Below, piece after piece: positions 22,976 through 35,519 of a stretch of 64,000 nt of DNA. The translations under genes and the position numbers were made by a program. Under the pieces are notes generated by a model. The model saw only the letters and a list, made by a program, of their open reading frames with translations. It was not told the DNA's origin and ran no database searches. The stretch is from Toxorhynchites rutilus septentrionalis (taxonomy: Eukaryota > Arthropoda > Insecta > Diptera > Culicidae), in contig NC_073744.1 of NCBI RefSeq assembly GCF_029784135.1, positions 64,802,593-64,866,592 on the forward strand. The letters run 5' to 3'. Every line of letters begins with the position of its first letter. Position 1 is the stretch's first letter.

Positions 22976-23973
22976 CCCTCCTGTACTCGCGTGCAAAATA
23001 ATAACACGTATACTCGCGCACGGTGTTACAGACCGAAAATTGAACTTCTCTGTAATGTTGCCATTGTGTATTTTTAAGGCTTTATTGGCATTTATTTGAA
23101 GAAGAGGGTATTATTTAATGAAAAAACTTCAAAAAACATGTTTTCTTCGTCTTTATTATGTTTTAATAGTCATCTAATTCAGCCTCCGCAAAACAGAGTA
23201 ATTATTGATACTCTAACACAAATAACGAAATTCGAATTTTTCTCTGCTATTAATTAAAAGTAAGCAACTGAATATAATTCATGGAAGTATAAAGAGCTAT
23301 AATATAACATAAAAACGTATTATAATCGATTAATACGGTTTCATTGCAGTTAGAATCAGAACATAGCATAACTGCATGCCCGAAACAAACATATTTTTTA
23401 CATTTCATGCAGTTGTTGCGTGTTTTTCGGGTCCTCTATCGAAAGCCACCGATTAGTTTATAGTTTACTGTTTACAATTCTTCCACAAGTGAAATTATTT
23501 CACAAGTGTGTATATGTATGACCATCATATTTAGCGAATAACTATACGAAAGTCAAATATTTATATTTTGTTTTTGAACGTATGAATCCAACGACGAAAG
23601 GTAATATATGGATCCGTTTAATCCAGTTATAAAAGGGACTGAAATCAAATAAGAATAGTCCGGTGATGATCTTATGCATTATATTCAATAAAAATTCCAC
23701 GCCACTAACATTTCATTGAACAATATTCTAGAATATGAGAAAGGCACTTGTCCAAAAAAGTTACTCCTATACTCGCGTCGGTGTGTCAGACCGAAAGTGT
23801 TAAAAATGTGGCACACGTTCCCATTGTACCAACACATGCGATACGCTAAACGATGACGAACAACGAATAACGAAGCTAGAGAGAATCGCAAAGTCGTAGG
23901 GTTGATATTTTCTGAGAAATGAACGAATTATTGATTTCTCGGTCTGACAGACCAATGCGCGAGTATAGGAGTG
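22976..23973. mobile_element. TTAA-flanked element with CTCGCG termini, ~1 kb
   Basis: The left end TTAA|CCCTCCTGTACTCGCG and the right end CGCGAGTATAGGAGTG|TTAA match as inverted repeats with few mismatches. An internal copy of the terminus (TACTCCTATACTCGCGTCGG at about 23762) with GTCAGACCGA suggests a smaller ~210-bp element (23762-23973) may be the real unit. No transposase is visible. Confidence 0.5.
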
Positions 23974-24260
23974 TTAATTGTAGAAAATGTGGGAATTCAA
24001 TTTTCCGAATTTTCCTATTTTCTTTCAGAGTTTTCGGAAAGTTTTCAATTGTCATGATTGGTTGGAATATGTGTAATATTTTCATAAAACCCTCCTCCTT
24101 CCAAAGAAGAGAGGGGTGTCAAACAATCATAGAAACATTTTTTGTATTACAGCAATTCCAAATGAAATCGTCCAAAAATGCAGATTTTAAAAACTTGTAT
24201 TTTTGATTCCAATGAAAGTGTGTATTCCATTTGGGTTGGAGGAAATATGAGTTTTTTACA

Positions 24261-24890
24261 CCAATTGGGAATTTGTTGGCACAAGCGTAACTTTTGAAAA
24301 GGACGCATCGATTTGAGTAAAAGAAATCTTTGATAATTTATATCTCAAAAACTATGAGTCGTACCGAAATAGTGTCTTAGAAATAGTTATAGAGTATTGA
24401 TGGTGGAATATGAAAAAATGTACACTGAGAAAAAAAATTAGTACTCTTTTTTTTATTTACAAAATAAAAATTCAATTTGCAATATCCAAAATACATATTT
24501 TTTATTTTTTTTTAAATTTTTTCATACAAAATAGAAGTCATGCAGAAAATTTAAAAAATGGGCCCAAGATGGTAAAACTATTTTTGACGAAATTTGTGGA
24601 ACATCGAATTTTTAGGAATTTTCGAAACATCGAATTTTTGTATGTTAACAATCATTTTTAGCCACAAATTATGAATCCTGATGTGATTTAAAACAAAAAA
24701 GGTAAAAAAGGTCAATCTCCTTCTAAGTGTAGCCATTCTCGAAATATTTAAAAAATATTTCTAATTTATTGTCTTTTTTATAGTAAATAATCCCTTCTAA
24801 TATGTTTGTCGTGTTATACCGTCATGTTCATGAAATTTTATGAATTTGCTTATAATTTCCAACAACTTTTCCAAATACCTCATCATGGTT
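24261..24890 (+). repeat. Direct copy 1 of a ~600-bp repeat (hairpin locus)
   Basis: Landmarks are CAAGCGTAACTTTTGAAAAG, GAGTCGTACCGAAATAGTGT, ATGGGCCCAAGATGG and GTTTGTCGTGTTATACCGTC. It is followed at once by direct copy 2 and then by inverted copy 3. No conserved frame was seen. Confidence 0.75.
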
Positions 24891-24894
24891 CATT

Positions 24895-25385
24895 TTTTGA
24901 CTCAAGCGTAACTTTTGAAAAGGGCGTATCGATTTGAGTAAGAGAAATCTTTGATAATTTGAATCTAAAAAAATATGAGTCGTACCGAAATAGTGTGTTA
25001 GAAAGAGTTATAGGGTATTGTTGGCTTAATCTGAAAAAATTATACACTGAGAAGAAAAATTAGTACTCTTTTTTTATTTACAAAATAAAAATCTTAATTT
25101 GCGATATAAAAAAAAAATGTATTTTTTTATATTTTTTTATATTTTTTCATATAAAATAGAAGTCATGTAGAAAATTTTGATGTTATTTAAAACAAAAAAG
25201 GTTATTATCAATCTCCTTCTAAATGCAGCATTCTCGAGATATTTAAAAAAGTATTTGTCATTTATTGTCTTTTTAATAGTAAAAAGGCCCTTTAAATATG
25301 TTTGTCGTGTTATACCAACATGTTCATGAGATTTTATGAATTCGCCTATAATTTCCAACAACTTTTCCAAACACATCGTTATGGT
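24895..25385 (+). repeat. Direct copy 2 of the ~600-bp repeat, internally deleted
   Basis: The same landmarks appear in the same order as copy 1, but about 140 bp including the GGGCCCAAGATGG part is missing near 25175. Confidence 0.75.
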
Positions 25386-25499
25386 AAAGACATATGTTTA
25401 GGAGTTACGTTACGAAACATTCGAAGACATGTGGGTTAATACAAAACGTAGCGAAACTTAAATTTTTTTTATCTTAATACAAACTTCAATCAATCAAAA

Positions 25500-26103
25500 A
25501 AATTGTTGGAAATTATAAGAAAATTCATAAAATTTCATGAACATGACGGTATAACACGACAAACATATTAAAAGAGATTATTTACTATAAAAAAGATTAT
25601 AAATTAAAAATATTTTTTTAAATATCTCGAGAATGGTTGCATTTAGAATGAGATTGATAATAACCTTTTTTGTTTCAAATCACATCAGAATTCATAATTT
25701 GTGGCTAAGAATGATTGCTAACATACAAAAATTCGAAGTTTCGAAAACTCCTAAAAATTCGATGTTCCACAAATTTTGTCAAAAATAGTTTTACCATCTT
25801 GGGCCCATTTTTAAAATTTTCTACATGACTTCTATTTTATATGAGAAAATCGAAAAAAATAAAAAAAAATACATATTTCTTGATATTGCAAATTAAAATT
25901 TTATTTTGTAAATAAAAAAAAGATATTTTTCTTCTCAGTGTATATTTTTTTTCAAATTAAGCAAACAATACCCTATAACTCTTTCTAACACACTATTTCG
26001 GTACGACTCATATTTTTTGAGATCTAAATTATCAAAGATTTCTCTTACTCAAATCGATACACCCTTTCAAAAGTTACGCATGAGTCAAAAAATCCCCAAT
26101 TGC
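25500..26103 (-). repeat. Inverted copy 3 of the ~600-bp repeat
   Basis: This is the reverse complement of copies 1 and 2 (for example CATCTTGGGCCCAT at 25796 and ACACTATTTCGGTACGACTC near 25990). With copy 2 it makes hairpin arms of about 490 bp around a ~115-bp spacer. Confidence 0.75.
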
Positions 26104-26129
26104 TGTGGAAATTTAAAACTTTATTATGA

Positions 26130-26634
26130 ATTTAAAACAAATCATTTTTGGAAAATTGCAAAAAATTGATTTTCCGGACCATCGGTTAATTTTGAAAAAT
26201 AATAACTTAAAATAGAAAAAGAACACATATCTGATTTTTGGATATGTTATGCCAAAAAAAACCTCAGCTTAAAAGGAAAACATTGAAAAATTTAGCGCCC
26301 TTGGACCCAAGACCATGCGAACTTTTAAAATGAAAATTAAATGCCATCAATAATTACGAAAACAAAATCCATTTTTTTTTGCTGGTATGGTATTTATTTC
26401 AAATAGAGCTAATTGGCTTGAATTTGATATGTCGATAATCTGGATCGTTTCAGTAGCTCAAAAGTGTTTAAAAAGTCATTCAAGAATTAAAATCAAAAAT
26501 CACTCTGAAATGGAAAAAAGTCACTTTAACAAAAAATATATATATAAAAAATACGGGTCTAATAGTTTGAGATAAAGAACAAAACTACCACTTTTCACGA
26601 AAATCTGAGAACCACTATATCGGTTTGGCATGGA
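26130..26634 (-). mobile_element. Partial copy of the ATGCCAAA MITE family
   Basis: The right end reads GGTTTGGCATGGAATGGCTG. The interior phrases GAAAACAAAATCC, GATATGTCGATAATCTGGAT and CTACCACTTTTC match 60193-60712 in reverse. The left terminus is missing next to the hairpin locus. Confidence 0.5.
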
Positions 26635-27210
26635 ATGGCTGAGTTTATATATTTATGTATGTTTGCTAACGTAGACGTTTCACCCATTTTACTATAGTTG
26701 TCGTGTCCGATATATCGTATCTACTCAGCATCGTGAGTATCTTCTCATCTTTCCACACGAATAATCTTTTGTTTATACAGAGTACCATTGTCTCTCATCT
26801 ATTTAGGCTCTATATCAACTCGTGAACTGATTCATTCGACATTAGGTTTCAATTAAAAAAAGAGTGTAAACTAATACATGGTTGAGTAAAGTATAAGATT
26901 GGTATGATTCATTGCTTTGGTGGCTGAGAGCAGACAAACAAAAAAAAATATCATGACAATATTTATATTTTTTCCAGCATCATTATTTTGAATCAAATGC
27001 TTGCATTTTTCGGGGAAGTTTTTTTCTTTAAAAACGGAGCATTCGTGGCAGCCAAAACAAACATATTTCCATAACAATATACTCAGCGCTCGGTTCGAGA
27101 AAGACTGACACAATATAAGGTTGTTTTTCCTTGTCCAAAATCCAAAACAACTGGTGGTTTGTCGAATACTTTCGCTATCGTCATGTAGCGGTGTATTACT
27201 CCGCCCCTAG

Positions 27211-27218
27211 TATAAATA
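27211..27218 (+). promoter_or_regulatory. Candidate TATA box (TATAAATA)
   Basis: TATAAATA is preceded by a GC-rich CCGCCCC and followed about 30 bp later by a possible start region. The next ATG (27277) sits in a fair start context but opens only 26 codons. It may be the promoter of a spliced or non-coding transcript. Confidence 0.25.
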
Positions 27219-27539
27219 CATTCCTCACGCGTGCTCTGTAATTCACGTCGTTTAAAATTTTTATCTAATTCACATGAAATGGCCTTCCATGTCGTTTGTC
27301 AAGTTATGATTCATTTACTGCGAACAATTTGTAGCTCACGAGACCGCAAAGTGTAAACTATTATTTGCTCAGTCATGCTAACTTGCCAATCTGAATCTTT
27401 CTATCACTCGCAATTTGCATCATTCTCGTGCGATTATTCCGAGATCCGCTGATTGATGTACAAAAACTCGTGAGTGAATCGATGTCGCATAGTCGAGGAA
27501 CTATTTTTAACCATCGTTTAACATAATGACCCAGCAGTA

Positions 27540-27760
27540 TTCTACGCTGCGGCTGCGCGCCACACATCATTTACCAGCCCCCCAAAACTAATCAACGAGT
27601 TAAATGAACTGCGAACGCGGGACAATTAGTTTAATCGAGCCGCGCGTTGTGGCCATCTTCGCCGCCGGGAAACGCGCCGGCCGGCTTGCTTGCCGGCTGC
27701 CAATGGTTTGAATTGGTGGTTGTGTACGAAATTCTTGGAAGCCGCTGCCGCGCAACTGAA
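27540..27760. other. GC-rich island in AT-rich surroundings
   Basis: CGCCGCCGGGAAACGCGCC and related strings make this the most GC-rich patch for several kb. No convincing frame or RNA fold was found. It could be a host regulatory element, but that is inference. Confidence 0.25.
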
Positions 27761-28469
27761 GAAACAGAAGAAACAAGTGAATGAAATGCTGTGTTTCGAT
27801 AGTCGTCTTTTTTTTTGGTAGTAATTTTAGGGCCTTCATGGAGGATGGTAAGTACAACACTTGCTTTTTATTGTGAAAAATCTCAAAACGATACAATAAC
27901 AAAAAAAAAACGTGTGTAGAACAAGTTGGACAGAGAGCGCGCGCAGCAGGAAACGATGAATACGCTAATCAGCACTCACAGGAGATAAAAGATACCACCA
28001 CAATTGATGACATGAGTGCATGAAGAGCAATTGTTACATCAGATGATTTTTTGTCGTGGTTTCGCTGGGTGTGAAGACTACGGGGTCTATGATCTCTCGA
28101 TGGGCGGTAGCCAATATTGGCCGTTTATCTACTAGGCGTATGTTGTTTTGCTCTTCACATCGCATCAGCGTTTCGTTGTCTCGTGACTATTTTGTACGAA
28201 TCGGTTATTTAATCATGTGCAAAAAAGTAAAACAAGATAAATTTTGGGTGATGCAATAATGTGTGAATGCTCTGTCAGTTCCGAGGTCAGATACTGTAGG
28301 CGATCGTGAGGAGCGTTATACGGCGCTTGGTACTAGGTTTCTGGCGAATCAGACAGTCAATGACCGTAGTTCATTAGTAATGATAAACGTTGGTAATTGT
28401 TGTATGAAATATAATCGAACATGTATGCTTGTTTGAAGTTAAAGGGCGCATGAAACAAAAAAATATATA

Positions 28470-30109
28470 GGAGGTTGTGTCCAAGACACGACCGCATTGT
28501 TGACGTAGAACTACGCTGTAGTTTAATTTAAGTCGCTTGTTTATAACTGCGAATACTATTTTATAATGCTACGAAATTTCAAAAATAACTATTCTACCAG
28601 TTTGGTCGCCCTGAAATATTTTTTTCTTGTAGAATCATTTGACGATTATTGTTTGATAATTCATTCCTGTCCTCACAGAACAATACATGCTCGGGATAAA
28701 CGCAGTTATCATCCTTAGTGGAAAAAGTTTTGCTACTGACAAGCGAAACCAAGTCACATACATAATTCCAGAACGACATTTACTTTCTTGGTGACTAAAT
28801 AAACGAAATAAACTCTTTCTGTTAATCTCAACAACCTCGAAAAGAATAGCACCGCTTCATTATTATCAAGATTAGCGCAAATGCAATCCTAGTTGAAGGG
28901 AGTTTTGCAACTGGCACGCGAACCCAAATAAATCAATAACTTATTATAACTTATTGAATAACTTGATATTACCAAATAATTTTTTGGTGCACAACCTTAA
29001 CACCTGCTTCACCATAGCGTCAGTTCATTGCATTGATGCAATGTCAAAGGCACCAACGAAGCATTTATGATGACGGAAAACAGACAATGTCAACTGCTTG
29101 GAAAAAGGCTGAGCGCAAATATTTCCCTCCCGCTATTTCCTTTCCTTGTCGCCACGTTCGGATCGACATGTTCACCCACAACAGCGCAATATGTTAAAAC
29201 GCACGCACGTACACACACAAATATCCATACATCGATGGCTTGAAGCAATGAAATATGCACTCACTTATCTCCGTTTTGCGCTCTTCTCAACAGAAGTTCT
29301 TTTTTAATATTGCCGGTCTAGATCAGCTTAGCTGTCATCCTTTGCGGAGAGAGTTTTGCTACCGTCATGCGAAACCAAATCACAGATAAAATTCCAGAAC
29401 AATTATTTTCGTGGTGAGCTGACGATAGCCTAGTTTGATTATTCCCCACACATTTGTGTAGCTCAGAACCTTAATGCAATGGCGTCAGTCTGATGCAATT
29501 ATTGCAATGCTATAGACATCAGAGAGTCAGTAATTTGGTCGCGTCCACAGCTCAATCCGAAACTAAGACATGTGAGACTTTCAACTTCTTCAGTTCATTC
29601 CTCTCTAACTTCAAAAAGGCTCTTGGAAAACTTTACTTCTTCCTCGTATTACTCCTCCACTCCAGCTCGCTCGTCCAGCAACGATGTTGTTCAGTCGGTG
29701 TCCTCACCAAGAATGAAAGTTTGCCTCAGCGAGATCCACTGTTTATACTCTAGGACAATATTCCCCTTCGTTCTTCTTCTTTTCCTTTGTTCACGGAGAC
29801 TTTGAGTCTTACGATTTCCCCTTCGTTGCTCGTTATTGACAGCTCTGTTCGGGAAAGCACACAAATGGTCAGAACAAATGTATGGGAAAATGGAAACGCT
29901 TATATTTTTCATGAATTTTAACCATTTACATACCATGCGATTGTAATGTATAGTATATCAAACAAATCTTAGGGAATTTCCGATTGGTATGGTATATAAA
30001 TGCCAAAATCCGTACCCGGCAAAAATAGTTATTAACGTTAATTTTATTTCATAAAAACGTAACCTGTTTTCTGATTTGGCACCCTTAATGAAAGACGTAG
30101 TTTTACGTC
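28470..30109. mobile_element. GACGTAG-palindrome-bounded repeat, copy B
   Basis: The left end is GGAGGTTGTGTCCAAGACAC then GACCGCAT and GACGTAGAACTACG. The right end is GACGTAGTTTTACGTC (30094-30109). The last ~250 bp match copy A (GAACAAATGTATGGGAAAA, AAAATAGTTATTAACGTTAA). Inside, AGTTTTGCTACTGACAAGCG recurs in altered form near 28900 and 29350. No coding capacity was seen. Confidence 0.5.
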
Positions 30110-30375
30110 AAAAAAAAGGTGCCAAAAGTCTTTAAATTGCATGAAACGTCGAGGTTTACTGTCATCTCGAAAAAATTTTTTTGTCAAGAATCGACTCACT
30201 GGAACTTAGTCTTTTTTCGGAATACGAGGTAAAACGTATGGTTTCGGACAGCTATACACAACCAGCGGCCCGGCGAGCTCTTCTGGTTGGCCCATCTGAT
30301 GTTATTCTATTTTAAACAATTCTGTATGTGTAACAAAAACGAAGATCTAAGATATTAATGCCTTTTTTTAATGTT

Positions 30376-30391
30376 GACATAAGACTACGTC
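30376..30391. repeat. Lone GACGTAG-type palindrome
   Basis: GACATAAGACTACGTC with the neighbouring TTTTAGTAATGG looks like the right end of the family in inverted orientation, 270 bp from the end of copy B. Confidence 0.45.
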
Positions 30392-30399
30392 TTTTAGTA

Positions 30400-31290
30400 A
30401 TGGTGACAAATCAGATAAGAGGGCACGTTTTTGAGCAATGGAAATATAAGATGCAGTGTTCCTTCTACGGACATTGTAGATAGAGGAAATATTGCAATTC
30501 GAGTTCCATCCGTTTTCAATTCATTGAGTATGAACTAGCTATTTGCGATTTCGCAGCATTTACGATCTCAAGATCTCAAAAAAAGCAATATGAAAGAGGA
30601 ATCCCCGCTGTATGCACTCTCGAAGCATTACTTCTACTACTCAAGGTTTATCGTGAGTGCAAGCCACAAACGATTAATCCCCTCCCATAGAGCGGATGAT
30701 GAGTTCTTGATCGGAAAGTGTACAAGAGACGATCAACTGAAATCTTACGACACTCGTCGAGGGATTTTTAATTCTCTATTGCACCGCAGTGAGTGGCGTG
30801 TCGATTTTATTTTGCTGTCGTCTCCCGCCCGAGAAACAGCGGACGGGTAATGGATGCAATTGATTTATTTTATTACATTTCTCTTCAAATATTTTTTCTA
30901 ATAATAATTCAATCAGTGATTTCACGAAACACTTTTCGAATTCAATGGAATTTAAGATCCTCTTTTATTTTGTAGATAAAACGGATCACATATTTGATTA
31001 ATTCAATTCTGTGTGGTTACGTTTTTCGTTGCAAATAAATGTGATGAATTAGTATAAACATATGTTATTCATATATCGTGGACTTCCGACATATGTGGCA
31101 GTAGATTTATTGAACGAACAATGTTTTTTTTTCATATCCCTTCAAACTTGTTGCATCTCTTGAGTGTACATACTACTTTGTCCGCAGATTTGTTTGGTTG
31201 AATCTTGTTAATTTCAGGTATTCAATCTCCATATTGTCGAAAAAATACTGTTGGAACAATCGGTATCGCAGTAAATGATTATCAACATCC
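30400..31290. other. Intergenic DNA, nothing recognised
   Basis: The two short frames here (30590-30850 and 30793-30975) show no domain and no conserved start context. Confidence 0.3.
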
Positions 31291-31299
31291 TACCTAATC

Positions 31300-31500
31300 A
31301 TCAAACGGTATGCGAAGAATTTAAGTGAACTGACGGCATTGGAAAATATGCTTTGTGAGGACCACACAATTATTACCAGAGCGGATAAAGGTCCGAATGG
31401 AAGTCATGGACATCAATTTAATGTTCCCAAGATAAATTTATCTTTTGAAGGTCGTTAACCTTTCTAAAGATGATCAGATGGAATATATTCCAAGGTCGTC
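31300..31500 (+). pseudogene. Penelope-like RT scrap
   Basis: In one frame the sequence reads LSELTALENMLCEDHTIITR then ADKGPN, which is the N-terminal RT region typical of Penelope-like elements (ITRADKGPN). The frame then shifts and soon stops. It may belong with the GIY-YIG remnant family at 9240-9860, but lies 21 kb away. Confidence 0.5.
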
Positions 31501-33100
31501 TGGTATAACCGAACCAACACCTTATGATCGTGATGTTGTTTTTGCTATTGTTTTGATGTTTCATAACACGGCACTCCATTGATTATTCGCCGAAAATGGA
31601 TAAAAAATATCCTTGAGGTTAGCCTACAGTTTTAGTAGCAGTGCAATTAGAGACGCCGGTTAATCGTTCGATTAATTCAAATAATCGAATATCTGAAGTT
31701 ATAATCGATTAATTTTGTATCGAATAATTTGAAATCAAAATATGAATACATCGAATAATTGTCTCTGTAATCGCGATTAATAAAAGAAGGAATTTTTCTC
31801 AAGGTTAATGCATTTTTAGGCTGAGAAATAGACTACATAATTTTTGTTATCTAACATTTTTTATCCAACCATCTAACATCGACAACCCGATAGACCACGC
31901 GACCAGAATGACAACGTGATACGTGATTATTTTAAGAAATAAATATTCGTTCGATCAATCGAATATTGAAAGACAATTATTCGAATGACGATCTAGTTTC
32001 AGTCTAGCAATGCTTTGGTCAACTCAGAGTTATCAAGAGAAAATCATTTGGTTATGATGGGAGAGGATTAATAGTTAGTCGCAGTATGCACAGATTGCGA
32101 TCTGTGCAGTTTGCGATTAATCGTAGATCGCATCATGCTTCCTTGTTTTCCATCCTTGTTTATGAGTGATGTTTTTTGCTATTGACCCAACAATTTTTTA
32201 TCATGGCTCAAAGAATGCATTGAAAGCAAGCTATTAAAACCACAAAAATCTAAAAAATATGCTTGAAAGTTCATCGTAGTCAATATTGGTTATCGGTTGA
32301 TGAATGAGGCCGGTTGGCCGTGAAGGCACCTGGTCAACCTCAGTTCTATTCTGCTAGCGTATTGAATGGAGGTGAAAAATATTTTGTTCTGTCTCAGAAC
32401 GCATTCTGAATATATACGCGAAGTAAGCATAGTGCAGAGCTTGCACTGATGGGCAATAGTAAAACAGACGGAAAATATTAAATGGGACTTACCGCGTGGA
32501 TTTTCATACCGATATGTGGAGATCGGATGTGTATGATTGAATCACACGTACGAGTCGTTTATTTTATGCGTTATTGAATACATAACGGTGGTGGGAGAAC
32601 ATGAGAAGAATTTTCGCCACATTCGAAATTTCGAAGGACACAAATATTGTGCATTGTTCTTGTGAGAACCAAAATGAATCATGAATCATCCATCTCCAAC
32701 TGCGTTTACAAAATTACGCAAACGAGTCCTTTCGGGGCCACCAAAACATCCGGCTAAAGAATTATTTTTAAAATTTCGATTCATTCTAAAATAATATCCG
32801 TAGTATTAAAAAGCGAATATATTTTTAAATGCTGCAAGAAAAGCTTCTGTGAACTTGGGAGCGTTTTAGGTTTTTTTGGTGTAATGATGATGATGTTTTG
32901 AACTATAGAGGTTTTCTCAGATTCTCAGAGTTTCTCAGTTCTTTCTACTATGTTAAATACTCGGCCTTAAGAAAGACCATTTGGAAAACCTCGCTACCAC
33001 TGGCAGCTGGTCGCTAACAGGATGACTGATGATTCGTGAATTACTTATTGGTGACATATTCCGATCGATCGTTTTAATTTTCGTGAATTCGAGCATTACT
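31500..33100. other. Intergenic DNA with degenerate ATTCGAT-rich repeats
   Basis: About 31655-31990 is rich in short inverted CGATTAAT/ATTCGATT motifs, and a hairpin TGCACAGATTGCGATCTGTGCA lies near 32078. No gene could be supported. Confidence 0.3.
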
Positions 33101-33116
33101 TTGTTTTTAATTTCTG

Positions 33117-33253
33117 TATTATAGTGACTTTCAACACATTTGGCTGGTTCGTCACTTTTGCCTTCCATTTCGGAAGAATGTCGGGAGTGAGAATTGAACT
33201 GGTGACCCTTAGCGTGAGAGGTATGGATGTTACCGCTACGCCAGATCGCCTCC
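33117..33253 (-). mobile_element. tRNA-derived SINE
   Basis: On the minus strand it starts GGAGGCGATCTGGCGTAGCG (box A TGGCGTAGCGG) and continues to a box B within GGTCACCAGTTCAATTCTCA. A tail follows with GACGAACCAGCC and AGTGTTGAAAGTCACTATA-like sequence. The same arrangement is at 63889-64000, giving two copies. Confidence 0.65.
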
Positions 33254-33954
33254 AAGAACGAGCATTATATTCGGGTTAGACGTAGGAGGGCACGAGGCGC
33301 CAAATAGCAATGTATTTCAAGTTGATGTGAGGAAGGTATTTTTCGGCGGTGAGAGGTGTGTTCTTCGGTGAAAATTCGTTCCGCAACGCATGCCCACCAC
33401 ACATCCGGTTTGGTATGGTATTCGAATTTTCTGTTGTTCTGATTATTCTTGGAGTGTTGAAAATGAAATGTTACTAATAAATACTGAAAAACTATTTGGA
33501 TATTTAGTAAGTTCAGTGTTCCAGTACCGCTGTAGACAGCGAGCAATCAACATATCATGTTAGTTCTGAGAGTCTTCCGGCCACAGCTGCAGATTCCTTA
33601 TCAGATCTTCAGCATACCGGTAAACTTGAGTTTGAGTACACTGTACAATTTGTAATGGCTCTCCGTGATTGACCTGAACCAGCGAAATTGCACAAAGAAC
33701 ACACCGAATGACGCCTGGAAGTGTCAAATCATTCTCATTGCACAAGTTTCGGTGATTCGAACTTTAAACAGTCAATAACGAAACCGGCCACGTCCTTACA
33801 GTCACCAGGGGAAGGGAAGAAATGTTAGTATGATATTCGCCACCCGAAGGCCAGAAGGGTCGCCTCTATAGCGTGGCTCCCTAGCGATGGTCATGGAAGG
33901 AATAGTTGTTAGTGGGGAGAGGATTCACTGAGTTAAGTGATGTAATTATGTCGT

Positions 33955-34290
33955 AACGGCGGAGAGTCATCTTTGGGAATCCTGCGAAGGTAACGGAAAG
34001 AATTTCTCTAAAACCAATCTAATCAGCGATATATTCCTTTATTTGTCGCGTATACTCTAAATCGAACTCCAATCGTAATGGCGGATAGTTATCGTTAGGA
34101 AACTTGAGAAGGTAACCTTCAGAACACCTCTAAAATCAATCGTATAGGCGATATGTTCTGTTATTATGCGACGTACGCTTTATATAACTCCAACCATAAT
34201 GCCGGAGAGTTATTTTTGAGGAATCCTGAGGAGGTAACCGAGATAACTTCTCTCAAATCAATCGGAAAGTTGATACAGTAGCGTCCTGTC
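33955..34290. repeat. Tandem array of ~121-bp units, about 2.7 copies
   Basis: Units begin AACGGCGGAGAGTCATC (33955), AATGGCGGATAGTTATC (34077) and AATGCCGGAGAGTTATT (34198). Each continues with GAAGGTAAC and TCTCTAAAACCAATC-like phrases. Spacing is 121-122 bp and divergence is noticeable. Confidence 0.75.
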
Positions 34291-34849
34291 CGTCTGCTCA
34301 AACTGTTCACAAGACAGGCAGACAATTGTAAAAAATATATTTTTCCTATTATTTTACATATGGAGAATTATCGAAGGTAATTTAACTGTAATTTCTATAC
34401 TATCCCGAATATCCTTAATTCCTTCTCTGCTTGGATCAGACAACTTCACCGTGAACAACCACCCCACACAACCCGTACGCAAAACAACACAACACTACGA
34501 AATAAGCAGTAATGACTACCGGGTTCAAGCATTTCATCTGAACCCGCAGTTATTCAAACACTCCTCTACAGCTCCAATCGCGACAGGGCTGACGCAGTCA
34601 GCTATGTATGAAGCGATCACTACTACTAATGTGCTGCCTTGCGTGAAAATGACATTTGAGATGCAATGTTTTCTGCTGAACGAAGCCGATGAAAACGATA
34701 GAAAACACACACCATGATTGAACAGGTAGCTCGCTTGGTCACTCGTCGCCTCTGAGTTGATATATTCTATGAATCGGTACTGTAGAACTCCAATCGCGCC
34801 GACGGACGCATAAACCTTTGTACAATACTACAGAAAATGCCATAGAAAT

Positions 34850-35514
34850 GAAACACAAATTTCTGCATAACTCGAGAACTAATCAAGCAAATGGAACCAA
34901 ATTTGGCTTATGGAGGTTTTGGGAAGCAATAAATGTTTTTATGGTGGTTTGACACTCCTCCTTCCTCTCAGAAGGGGGGCTGCCATACAAATGAAACACA
35001 AACTTCTACATAACTCGAAACTAATCAAGCAAATGGAGCCAAATTTGTCCATTGTTTGCAGTAATGAAATTGATCTTCGCTCGAAAGTGGAAATGGATTT
35101 TAATGTGATTAAACGCACTTCTATATCGTCTTCTATCTATATAGATAAAAATGGATCGCCGAATGTGTTGATAGAGGGTAAAACTCGAGAAAGAAATTGT
35201 CCGATTTAGGGCTGTCTTCATTCTATCATATTTTCTGTATCAAACATTTATTCCAAGTAACGGAGAAATATGTTATTTGCAAGTGGATGGAAAATCTTGC
35301 ACGAGTATGGTGTCTGAAAATAATCTGATATTATAATGTCGAGTTTGGGTAGAAGTACTGCAATTTTATAGTAAAAATTAATTTTAAAGGGTAGATTAGA
35401 AGATCAATCAATGAACAGTTCTGCGATTGTACCCATGAACGTGGCTTAGTAAGAAAACGTGAATGTGATAACGAAAAATAAATTTTGGGCGGGACGAAGT
35501 TTGTCGGGTCAGCT
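34850..35514. repeat. Interspersed repeat, copy 2, ending in GGGTCAGCT
   Basis: This is related to 2130-2685 along its length. It contains the 'GCATAACTCGAGAACTAATC' phrase twice (34863 and about 35007), so part of the unit is internally repeated. It ends GGGCGGGACGAAGTTTGTCG then GGTCAGCTAG. Confidence 0.6.
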
Positions 35515-35519
35515 AGTAG

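Noticed and set aside
27540..27760. CpG-island-like host exon
   Set aside because: GC-rich, but with no convincing coding frame or splice pattern.
34451..34717. 88-codon plus-strand frame
   Set aside because: No recognisable domain and low-complexity Thr/Asn/Gln content; not supported as a gene.
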